This document shows, piece by piece, positions 38,801 to 43,299 of a stretch of DNA of 64,000 bases (position 1 is its first letter; every line of letters starts with the position of its first letter). Made by a program: the position numbers and the translations under genes. Under the pieces are notes generated by a model. That model searched no databases. It had not been told where the DNA came from and saw only the letters and a list, made by a program, of their open reading frames with translations. The DNA comes from Nelumbo lutea (Eukaryota > Streptophyta > Magnoliopsida > Proteales > Nelumbonaceae): assembly GCA_022828595.1 (NCBI GenBank), contig JAKGHH010000008.1:1176728-1240727 (forward strand). Reading direction: 5' to 3'.

Positions 38801-39313
38801 TTCCACAAATTCTACATGAATAAAATGAGCTCTTCAAAGAAACTGAAGAAGAAAAAGAAGAAGAAAGGTGCTGATGATGAAGCGGCAGAAGAGCTATTTG
38901 ATGTGGATGGTGGGGATGAGAGTGACAATGAAGAAATCGAGAACTTGTTGGATTCTGAGGAGGTTCCTCTGGAATCTGAAGGCGATTATGATTATGATGA
39001 TTTGGATCAAGTCGCCAATGAGGATGATGATGACCTAATTGCAAATGAGAGTGATGTTGAGACAGACCTCCCATCTGATCTTGGGGAGGGGCAAGAAGAA
39101 GAAGAAGAAGAAGAAGAAGAAGAAGATGGTCATTTAAGTACTGGCGGTGCCAATAATGACACTTCCATTTCCAAACAAATAAAGAGGAAACGGAGGTCTG
39201 GGACAAGAGCTGGCGTATCCCCATTTGCGAGTCTTGAAGATTATGAACATCTAATGAATGATGATAGTTCCACAAGAAAGAAGTCTAGATCAAGAAAGAA
39301 AAGAAGGCAGTAA
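8358..39313 (+). CDS. SWA2: SWA2/NOC1-like nucleolar ribosome-biogenesis factor (CBF/Mak21 family), 16 exons
   Basis: Plant homologue of yeast Noc1/Mak21 and human CEBPZ, needed for early 60S pre-ribosome assembly and export in the nucleolus; in Arabidopsis SWA2 is required for female gametophyte development. Coding exons: 8358-9060, 9760-9835, 11037-11156, 14546-14621, 16441-16509, 16727-16807, 23539-23610, 24052-24144, 25231-25386, 30299-30382, 30594-30737, 32351-32440, 35345-35427, 35528-35923, 37652-37874, 38723-39313. Every junction is GT-AG and the phases join without a break, giving about 1018 residues, close to the family length. Residues 1-120 are charged; the VIDEVDSFLFRPRLGLRAKYHA block is exon 7; the CBF domain runs from about 510 to 620 (exons 11-13) and resumes after an acidic insertion (about 620-735, exon 14) in exon 15. 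The C-terminal exon has a poly-lysine tract, long D/E runs and basic clusters ending RKKRRQ, typical nucleolar signals. ATG 8388 is an alternative start. No disabling mutation seen. Confidence 0.93.
9061..11036. other. SWA2 introns 1 and 2, including a foldback MITE
   Basis: Intron 1 (9061-9759) shows nothing recognisable. Intron 2 (9836-11036, after the short exon 9760-9835) contains a 151-bp hairpin element at about 10159-10309: the left arm has CTATTAGTGGGATCCA and CACCTTCAAG, the right arm their complements (TGGATCCTGCTAATAG and CTTGAAGGTG). The remaining sequence is T-rich intron DNA. Confidence 0.6.
10159..10309. mobile_element. Hairpin MITE in SWA2 intron 2
   Basis: Inverted arms of about 50 bp beginning CTATTAG and ending CTAATAG, with matching GGATCC and CACCTTCAAG blocks. 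No clear target duplication was found, so the exact ends are uncertain. Confidence 0.55.
11172..11290. mobile_element. Hairpin MITE, family C, copy 1
   Basis: A 119-bp element with arms GGCTCAGTTTGGAAGGA and TCCTTCCAAACTGATCC. It is flanked by TAACTAA at 11165-11171 and 11291-11297, a perfect 7-bp target duplication. A second member is at 40142-40259. The size and short duplication suit a hAT-like non-autonomous element. Confidence 0.75.
11835..11907. repeat. Trinucleotide microsatellite (TTG, then TAA/ATT)
   Basis: A TTG run changes into a long AAT run and then an ATT run. The reading frame through it codes only for leucine and isoleucine and is not a gene. Confidence 0.9.
12019..12306. repeat. 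Dispersed repeat family B, copy 2
   Basis: Collinear with 7150-7432 in the same orientation, with many substitutions. It lies within SWA2 intron 3, so the family has inserted both outside and inside the gene. Confidence 0.6.
12913..14447. mobile_element. 1.5-kb element with terminal GTATCGG-rich arms and 11-bp target duplication
   Basis: The 11-mer TTGGTGTACTG occurs at 12902-12912 and again at 14448-14458, bracketing a 1535-bp segment absent from normal intron sequence. Both ends are dense in GTATCG/CGATAC words (about 12930-13020 and 14250-14430) in inverted relation. The middle (13020-14140) is extremely AT-rich. The duplication length is at the upper end of the Mutator range (9-11 bp). 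No transposase frame is present, so it is non-autonomous. Confidence 0.65.
14147..14235 (+). repeat. tRNA-like segment with A-box and B-box words
   Basis: TGGCATAGTGGC near 14149 resembles a pol III A-box and GAGTTCGAATCC near 14203 matches a B-box with suitable spacing. I could not fold a full cloverleaf. It is more likely a decayed SINE head or tRNA remnant carried inside the larger element than a working tRNA gene. Confidence 0.35.
14489..14508 (-). mobile_element. LINE-tail micro-insertion (20 bp)
   Basis: A T-run of about 15 with short flanks, bracketed by TTTCATTGG at 14480-14488 and 14509-14517. It reads as a minus-strand poly(A) tip with a 9-bp target duplication. It lies 37 bp upstream of exon 4 of SWA2. 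Confidence 0.5.
14885..15170 (-). mobile_element. L1-type LINE 3' fragment (RNase H end)
   Basis: The T-run at about 14886-14895 followed by GATCAG is the minus-strand poly(A) tail. The minus strand then encodes a decayed RNase H C-terminus (WVRRTEN, MADTLAKQGA-like, FWALL-like) with stops. It lies in SWA2 intron 4. Confidence 0.65.
15654..15981 (+). mobile_element. L1-type LINE 3' fragment with 15-bp target duplication
   Basis: The target duplication AATGTGGGTCATTAT at 15639-15653 and 15982-15996 is perfect. The 328-bp insert encodes a decayed RNase H end (LIEGDSNLV-like, then LFWAL) and terminates TTTATCAAACAAAA, the usual tail of this LINE family here. 5'-truncated, non-coding, in SWA2 intron 4. 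Confidence 0.85.
16808..18956. other. First part of SWA2 intron 6
   Basis: No exon seen. Contains the micro-insertion at 17857-17882. Around 18270-18760 is an LTR-like stretch (GGCCCAGC, a CTATAAAAG promoter-like box near 18516) without defined ends. A 35-bp direct repeat, beginning AGCTCAAAGAATCACCCAGA, lies at about 18787-18821 and 18902-18936. Confidence 0.4.
17857..17882 (-). mobile_element. LINE-tail micro-insertion (26 bp) with 16-bp target duplication
   Basis: ACCATAGATTCGTTTA occurs at 17841-17856 and 17883-17898. The 26 bp between is T-rich, followed by TTTTGATAAGAAACAGAA, the tail signature of the longer LINEs in this window. Only the last bases of the element were inserted. Confidence 0.75.
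18957..19215 (-). mobile_element. L1-type LINE 3' fragment
   Basis: T-run at 18955-18969 as minus-strand tail; about 150 bp further the minus strand encodes WVGREANAVADSLSKQGV, an RNase H C-terminal motif of plant LINEs. The 5' end is undefined and the fragment is broken. It lies in SWA2 intron 6. Confidence 0.65.
19315..19735. repeat. Degenerate tandem repeat, about four units of 100-115 bp
   Basis: Recurring order of words: TGGGGAGAA, GCCATGTACAG-like, GTGAAACTTGG-like, CTCCCTACACAATAT-like, TTTAACAAAATTTTAATT-like. Units are strongly diverged, so this is old satellite-like or element-internal duplication. Confidence 0.5.
19879..21302 (+). mobile_element. L1-type LINE 3' fragment (zf-RVT and RNase H) with 14-bp target duplication
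   Basis: TCTGCAGTTAAACC occurs at 19865-19878 and 21303-21316. The insert encodes the zinc-binding reverse-transcriptase region (LQKKRSNWCLSLNWCFLC, HLLISCPF, then WAERNSRIFEEK), followed after a frameshift by the RNase H start (GWMKLNFDGSSLGNPGPSA) and, beyond a nested MITE at 20761-21108, by its end. The 3' end is CTGATAAAAAAA. Several frameshifts and stops show it is dead. It lies in SWA2 intron 6, in sense orientation. Confidence 0.88.
20761..21108. mobile_element. MITE nested in a LINE
   Basis: Arms TGTTTGGAACCGATGC (20762-20777) and, complemented from the right end near 21084-21100, TGTTTGGAACCAATGC. It splits the RNase H region of the surrounding LINE. The flanking words TCAAGCTA and CCAAGTTA may be a decayed 8-bp target duplication, suggesting the hAT superfamily. 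Confidence 0.65.
21980..22323 (-). mobile_element. L1-type LINE 3' fragment with 13-bp target duplication
   Basis: GTATTTGAATTTT at 21967-21979 and 22324-22336 brackets 344 bp. The minus strand encodes the RNase H C-terminus (VVKGDSSNMIKWL, then SDNLAKSGAHRENLY) in one open frame of about 80 codons. It lies in SWA2 intron 6. Confidence 0.88.
22563..22583 (-). mobile_element. LINE-tail micro-insertion (21 bp)
   Basis: CATTGTTAA at 22554-22562 and 22584-22592 brackets a T-run followed by GATGAGTCATATA. T(n)GATGA is the reverse of the LINE tail seen elsewhere in the window. Confidence 0.65.
23133..23145 (-). mobile_element. Possible micro-insertion (13 bp) with 13-bp duplication
   Basis: TGGTAAGGACCAT is duplicated at 23120-23132 and 23146-23158 around TTTTTGGGTAAAA. 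The duplication is perfect, but the insert lacks the GAT core of the other cases, so it may have another origin. Confidence 0.45.
24296..24787 (+). mobile_element. L1-type LINE 3' fragment with 15-bp target duplication
   Basis: AAAAACTAAAATGTT occurs at 24281-24295 and 24788-24802. The 492-bp insert encodes the end of the zf-RVT region (ERNNRSFEGEE), then a 3' untranslated region of which about 170 bp recurs at 26715-26885, and ends in a poly(A) tract at 24771-24787. It lies in SWA2 intron 8. Confidence 0.85.
25740..26150 (+). mobile_element. RTE-type LINE 3' end, decayed
   Basis: In several frames the plus strand keeps the conserved RTE C-terminal wording: MLRWMSGKARKS, NLGVAPIGDKMREA, RARGRPKRTWVKVVRNDL, LSAHNLTMDMVLSRT. 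It ends in the typical GGTTGGGATAAGGCT-type terminus before a T-run. Frameshifts and stops make it inactive. SWA2 intron 9. Confidence 0.75.
26153..26600 (-). mobile_element. L1-type LINE 3' fragment (RNase H)
   Basis: The long T-run at 26153-26172 followed by GATCAATAACAC is the minus-strand tail. The minus strand then has an 85-codon open RNase H segment with IIEGDSEVVVGWL, SANSFAEGLAKQGV and MFWAQL. It sits directly beside the RTE end, which suggests insertion into or next to that element. Confidence 0.8.
26620..26887 (+). mobile_element. LINE 3' region, second copy of the 24.6-kb tail
   Basis: About 170 bp (26715-26885) nearly repeats 24547-24716, starting at TCACTCTCTGTTCAAATTCA. Upstream, LWEE and NSRIFFEE-like words show the end of the zf-RVT region. 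The poly(A) tail is missing, so the copy is truncated at its 3' side. Confidence 0.65.
26888..28050 (-). mobile_element. L1-type LINE fragment (zf-RVT, then RNase H)
   Basis: The minus strand carries decayed zf-RVT wording at about 27520-27700 (VGNFCWEV, then a HLLIS-like block) and, downstream, VVEGDSQVVIRWM at about 26900-26945, the RNase H signature. The order on the minus strand is that of a LINE. Frames are broken throughout. SWA2 intron 9. Confidence 0.55.
28052..28500 (-). mobile_element. L1-type LINE 3' fragment (RNase H)
   Basis: The T-run at 28052-28061 followed by GATTGGAAACGG is the tail. The minus strand has a 97-codon open RNase H segment with EAEVMALLQG-like start, IEGDSKLLIEWL, RSANGLADILAKQGT and MFWAVL. 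No clear target duplication was found. Confidence 0.8.
28646..28666 (-). mobile_element. LINE-tail micro-insertion (21 bp) with 11-bp target duplication
   Basis: ATATATAGTTG at 28635-28645 and 28667-28677 brackets an AT-rich run ending TTTTTTGATTGG, which matches the tail wording of the full LINE fragment at 28052. Confidence 0.7.
28667..30298. other. End of SWA2 intron 9, nothing recognised
   Basis: T-rich intron sequence. Short open stretches such as 29422-29655 show no family signature. No exon is needed here because exon 9 and exon 10 join in phase. Confidence 0.5.
30775..30868 (+). mobile_element. RTE-type LINE fragment interrupted by another element
   Basis: Decayed reverse-transcriptase end wording (YLLNWKENFIKQL, then a RPAMLYGAECW-like block across frames). 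It continues after the insert at 30869-31750 with a VAEMCMLRWM-like block at about 31752-31790. Confidence 0.6.
30869..31750. mobile_element. 882-bp element rich in GGTTTGG, with 9-bp target duplication
   Basis: AGTGGCAGA occurs at 30860-30868 and 31751-31759. Ends carry GGGTCGGTTTGGTTTGG and GGATCGGTTTGGTTGG words. Joining the flanks restores the conserved VAEM...LRWM order of the interrupted LINE, which independently supports the duplication. The inner part has a CT run (31231-31250) and a roughly 50-bp direct repeat at 31367-31460. A 9-bp duplication fits Mutator-like elements. No coding capacity. Confidence 0.65.
31800..32115 (-). mobile_element. L1-type LINE reverse-transcriptase fragment
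   Basis: The minus strand encodes GWGTDRNNISVTHLQFADDT, containing the F-A-D-D catalytic box of plant LINE reverse transcriptases. It is a short internal piece without 3' tail, in SWA2 intron 11. Confidence 0.7.
33132..33146 (+). promoter_or_regulatory. SWA2: Candidate recursive splice site 1
   Basis: TTGAGCAG directly followed by GTTTGTG: an acceptor and a donor-like sequence with no exon between them. If the acceptor is used after exon 12, the junction CAG|GTTTGTG regenerates the same donor. Inference from sequence only. Confidence 0.5.
33831..33845 (+). promoter_or_regulatory. SWA2: Broken candidate recursive splice site 2
   Basis: Here the junction reads GAGCAG|ATTTGTG: the donor G is A, so a GT donor cannot be regenerated. 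Use of this acceptor would leave intron sequence in the mRNA and reach an in-frame TAG about 26 codons later. Confidence 0.55.
34526..34540 (+). promoter_or_regulatory. SWA2: Candidate recursive splice site 3
   Basis: GAGCAG|GTTTGTG, identical in layout to the first junction; the donor-like GT is intact. Confidence 0.5.
35924..37651. other. SWA2 intron 14
   Basis: Contains the hAT-like MITE at 37020-37388. Between about 36100 and 36920 are words such as GAGGTGCATG and TGTGCCTAGGTGTGCACC with CAGTGCT near both limits (36089 and 36920), a possible further non-autonomous element that I cannot delimit. No exon is required by phase. Confidence 0.45.
37020..37388. mobile_element. hAT-like MITE, 369 bp, with 8-bp target duplication
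   Basis: Begins TAGGGGTGTCAA and ends with its perfect complement TTGACACCCCTA. It is flanked by ACTGGACC at 37012-37019 and 37389-37396. An 8-bp duplication and a short perfect inverted repeat fit the hAT superfamily. Inside are repeated TTGGATTGGATTGGACC words in two similar halves. Confidence 0.85.
38143..38451. mobile_element. MULE-like MITE, 309 bp, with 9-bp target duplication
   Basis: GGCTTCTAA at 38134-38142 and 38452-38460 is a perfect 9-bp duplication. Arms are imperfect inverted repeats (CAATGTTTTGAAAAC and CATGGTTTTCAAACC) with GGTCCGACCGCCCGG-like and complementary words further in. It lies in SWA2 intron 15 and contains a tiny nested insertion at 38243-38257. Confidence 0.75.
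38243..38257 (-). mobile_element. LINE-tail micro-insertion (15 bp) with 14-bp target duplication, nested in a MITE
   Basis: GCCTGTTGCAATTT occurs at 38229-38242 and 38258-38271 around TTTTGATAAGTAATT. The insert is as short as its own target duplication and matches the T(n)GATAA tip of LINEs such as that at 49490. Confidence 0.75.
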
Positions 39314-40141
39314 GGCTAAACTCGCCTTCCACTTCGTTACAATATTAAGCATGGGCGACAAAATTTTGTAAATTTTATCCATTCATCCATCTGTGTTTTA
39401 TGATGTTTAATTGATGATCCTCTAAAGGTGCTTGGGCAAGAATTTTGTGCATTAGTCCTTCCCACAATTTTTGCTTTAGAAAGGAAATACAAAGGGTTAA
39501 GGAATGGTGAGAATACCATGTATTTTCTTTAAATTATCAATTGATTGCCATTCTAGAACTTTATGGTTAGTTTTTATATAAGTATTGGAGGTTTGGTTGG
39601 CGTCCCTAATAAATAAAGTTCCATACAATGCCAAAACTACTCCTGTTAGTTCTCTGCTTGGGGGAAGCTTTGTATTTTAGATTTTCCACCAACTGAATCC
39701 AAAGTGCTTTGGTACGAAGTTCAACAATTAATCGATTTTAATAATGTATAGTATTTGAAGACCTAAGTAGGAGGTCTTTCTTTAGCTCGTTCAATTTCTT
39801 TGATCAAACCCGAAATGATAGAAAAGATGTTTTATAACACATAAGAGTCCGTCAGATAGACCAAGCAATTGCCGGTATTTGTTGGGATGCTGTAAGTTAT
39901 TGACACAGTTTGGATGGGTTTAAAATGAGTTTTTCTATTGATGATAATATTACAAAAATGATAATTTAATAAAATATTTAGGGCATAGTAATCAGCAGAA
40001 CATGCCATTCAGCCGTTAGATAACAGCTGATGTCTTAGGTTCAGTCTGTTCATTGTTTGTTCGAAAATATCGCATCAACAAAACACAAAGTCCAGTTGCT
40101 GATCTCTCTTTTAGTTCACTGATAACTGTTATGGTTTTAAA
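39314..40141. other. SWA2 3' region and intergenic DNA
   Basis: Overlapping AATAAA-type signals at about 39608-39617, some 300 bp after the stop codon, are the best poly(A) signal candidates. Beyond them I see AT-rich intergenic DNA without genes. Confidence 0.45.
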
Positions 40142-40259
40142 GGCTTGGTTTGGAAAGAGTATAAATACAAATATATACAGTACAATTATATACAAATAAT
40201 ATAAAATACAAGGTTTTGCACTCTACATATCTGTGCTTGTATTGCTTCCAAACTAAGTC
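40142..40259. mobile_element. Hairpin MITE, family C, copy 2
   Basis: Arms GGCTTGGTTTGGAAAGAGTA and, at the right, CTTCCAAACTAAGTC; the internal order (ATACAAATATATA, then TTTTGCACTCTACATAT) matches the copy at 11172-11290. The target duplication is no longer clear. Confidence 0.7.
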
Positions 40260-40769
40260 AAAAAGACGGTAGACATTTTTAAGCTGAGAAGATATTGGCT
40301 TCTAAAGGAGAAGAGTCCCCCCCCCCCTCCCTCACAAGATGCTTAAACTTTGACGCCAAATCACCATCTTTTTGCCTAAGAGGTGGGTAGTCCATTTTTA
40401 TCTAAGAAAATTTAGAAACATCTCCCCATGAATAATAAGTAGAAATATTGAGATGTGCTCTTTGATGATCAGATCCAGACTCATCACTGCCACAGGAGAT
40501 ACCCATCATTCGTTGGAGAGAGCTTTTTTTCTTCCCATTTCTGTGTCACTGTTGCATTTTTCTATGCCCTTCCATCGGTACAAAATATTAACGAGAAGCA
40601 GAAGAGGGTTATCCTTATCTTCCTTGAAACCATTGTTGATTTGAGAGATATGCTAGATAGTTAGATTAAGGCATACTCCTTGGTGTTGCTAATGAATCAG
40701 GGTTTAATTTCATTAAGGCACATTGGACTTCTTTAGATTGGGTATTTTTTTTTCATGATAAATTGTTTA

Positions 40770-41550
40770 GGGTAAAATATAAAAACCTCCCCTGATTTTT
40801 CTGACAATCTTATAAACCTCCCGTAGGTTTCGACCCTGACAAAAGCCTCCCTTAACCTTTTGAAAATGGGTATAAACACGTCCCTTCCATTGGTTTTATT
40901 GACGGAAAACGTCAATGTAATACATTAATAGTTTTAAAATACCAAATTCATCCCTGATGTGGTTTATGCAAAATCTATGATGAAATGAAAACTATGAGGA
41001 AAGAGCACAACAACAACCAAAACCAAAGCTCTCTGTCACTCAAATCTAATGTGATGGGGACTGGGCAGGGTTTTCTTTTCTTTTTGGGTTGATCCTAATG
41101 GAATATCAGGGGCAGAGGTTGAGCCTTTGGAACTTTCCTTTGCTTTTGTCTTGAATGCTCATCGATTGTGAGAGTCATCATGCTTATTATTCTAGTGGAT
41201 CAAAAGGCTTTAAGGTTTGATGAGATTCTTAAATCTTAATGGGGAGGATGATAGAAGAGTCCAGGGTCATTGGGGTTCACCAGACGCCAGAAGATGGAAA
41301 GTGTGTGGGCTAGCTGTATTCGCAATTGCAAGCCAATAAGTGGGCGATGATTCATCCAAAGTCCAAAAAGTAGAGTTGTTTGTATAAGGGCATTTTAGCA
41401 ATTTCAACATCTCAATTAGTGAAAATCCAAGAAAAAGGAGGTATTTGTACATTTTTCAAAGCATTTAGGGAGGTTTTTATTGAAGTCAAAACACATGAGA
41501 GGTTTATAAAATTTTCAGAAAAATTCAGGGGAGGTTTTTATATTTTACTT
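40770..41550. mobile_element. MULE-like element, 781 bp, with perfect 9-bp target duplication
   Basis: AATTGTTTA lies immediately left (40761-40769) and right (41551-41559). The terminal inverted repeats are about 60 bp and well conserved: left GGTAAAATATAAAAACCTCC, continuing with CCCTGATTTTTCTGA; right arm its near-complement. Length of inverted repeat and 9-bp duplication are diagnostic of the Mutator superfamily. The interior (about 40870-41450) shows no transposase and no recognisable captured gene. Confidence 0.88.
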
Positions 41551-41559
41551 AATTGTTTA

Positions 41560-42190
41560 TCCTGTCTATTATAATAATCATGAAGGCTGATATTAATTAT
41601 CTTGTAAGATATAAAAGAGTAGGAAGTATTGTAAGGCTTGGCTAGTCCAATTTTGACTTTTGGAGCTATTATCACAATTCTACAGCCTAAGAGAACTGAA
41701 ATTCATAGTTCATCTCCCTTCTTCGGCAACAATCTGACTATTCTTCTCAAATGTATGATGGTGGAAGCCGATAGCGGGCTCGCCCAGGCTTTTTTGCCCA
41801 AAACAGCCGAAGTTTTAAGTTTTTTTTCCCCTCTTATTATAGTATTGTAAGGTCGGACTCACACAGAAGTTGGCCTACTACGCTTATCATTATCACTCAT
41901 CACTCATCAAAAAGGAGCTCTGAATTGGATTTTTTATTTTTCCGGTGCCAGCAGCACATGGCACATGGCAGTCCAGTGGGTGTATCAGTTATCTCCTCCT
42001 TGACTCAAGCTCATCCGCCGTCCGATTAGAACTCTTGTTATGGGGAATGTGGGGGGAATTTTGTATTGTAGTCGTGTAGACATGTTTGAATACACAAGCC
42101 ACACGCAAGTTATGAGATTCTTATCCAACGGTTCTTCTTATCATTGTTCAACATTGTGCCTGACCGCTGTGGAGTGTTATAAACTTATAA
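41560..42190. other. Intergenic, nothing recognised
   Basis: No coding exon or delimited element. Short open stretches at 41638-41850 and 42040-42240 match nothing I know. Confidence 0.4.
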
Positions 42191-42723
42191 GGGAAAATTC
42201 CCAATTACTACTCAGTACTTTGGGCCTAGTGCCATCTTAATTCCCAAATTTTAAAATGATAATTCAGTATCTAAACTTTTAAAACCTGATAATCCAGTAA
42301 TTAAATTAGCTATTAATCAGCCTTAAGTGATATTTGAAAAAGACACAAATGCTTTTTAGGTGTTATTTAAACATTGACAAAAAATTAATCGTCTCAAATC
42401 TTTGTTTTTTACATTCAAGAAAGTTGGGGTTATGTTTAAGTGGGCATTCTGATGTCCCCAATTTTCTTGAATAGAAAAGACAAAGATTTGAAACTATTAA
42501 TTTTTTGTCAATGTCTAAATAATCGATAAAAAAATTAGATAACACTAAAAAAATATTTATATCTTTTTCAAATACCACTTAACAGCTAGTTAAAAGTTAA
42601 TTAACAACAGATACTAAATTCTACTCATGTTTTAGAAGTAATAATAAATTATCTCATTTTAAAATTCAGGGACCATGGCATGGCATAGGCCGAGATTAAA
42701 GGGTACTAATTCAGAAATTTCCC
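42191..42723. mobile_element. Foldback element, 533 bp, with perfect 9-bp target duplication
   Basis: AACTTATAA at 42182-42190 and 42724-42732. The element starts GGGAAAATT and ends AATTTCCC, and almost its whole length folds back on itself. The central arms are clearest: TTGACAAAAAATTAAT with ACATTCAAGAAA on the left, complemented by TTTCTTGAAT and ATTAATTTTTTGTCAA on the right. Non-coding; the 9-bp duplication fits a Mutator-like foldback. Confidence 0.82.
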
Positions 42724-42732
42724 AACTTATAA

Positions 42733-43299
42733 TCGGTAAAGCCCGCTGAAGTCTGAACAGCTAATCTATTTCTCGCTCCTCTTCAATCTCAAATTCTCAA
42801 TCACTCCTCTTCATTCTTGTCGTCGTCCGTCTCATCCTTATATCTCAGGCTCAGCTCAGGAAAAGTGGCCAAGTGGGTTTTCGTTATCCACCGTACAATC
42901 CGACGGTTGAGAAGAACAGACATCATTACCTAGATGATTGAGTGATGGGTAGGTCCATATGTCGACGCTCCCAACCGTTCGCTCTGCCTCTGGCCCTCTG
43001 CTTAGCCCACGCGCCAATGCCCATGGCCCATGGTCCCACGATCAGACCACCCTCCCCACCTTCAAAGGGATATCCTCCGCCAGGCGCCAACCGTGAACCG
43101 CCATCCACCATCTCTCTATTGTTTCTGGAGTTATTGTGCATTGGCTTTGCTCTCTCTCTCTCTCTCTCTCTCTCTCGCGGTGGTTTAGACAAGAGATTAA
43201 ACAACTCTAATCTCTAGGCTCGTCTCAACTTAAGAAAAGAAACTCTAAAAACAATTTCGAATTCGAGGGATCTCAATTCATAATCGAAATCATACACAT
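42733..43299 (+). promoter_or_regulatory. Upstream region of the EMB8-like gene
   Basis: A CT-dinucleotide run at about 43147-43176 forms a pyrimidine-rich patch common in plant 5' leaders. Open frames on both strands at 42926-43217 have GC-rich, low-complexity content with no family signature and are not called. No clear TATA box could be assigned. Confidence 0.35.

Noticed and set aside
38709..39275. 188-codon minus-strand frame rich in Leu and His
   Set aside because: It is the antisense shadow of the GAA/GAT-rich acidic and lysine-rich tail of SWA2 exon 16.
42926..43217. Overlapping frames of about 91 codons on both strands upstream of the EMB8-like gene
   Set aside because: GC-rich promoter or leader sequence with a CT run; no family signature and the two frames exclude each other.
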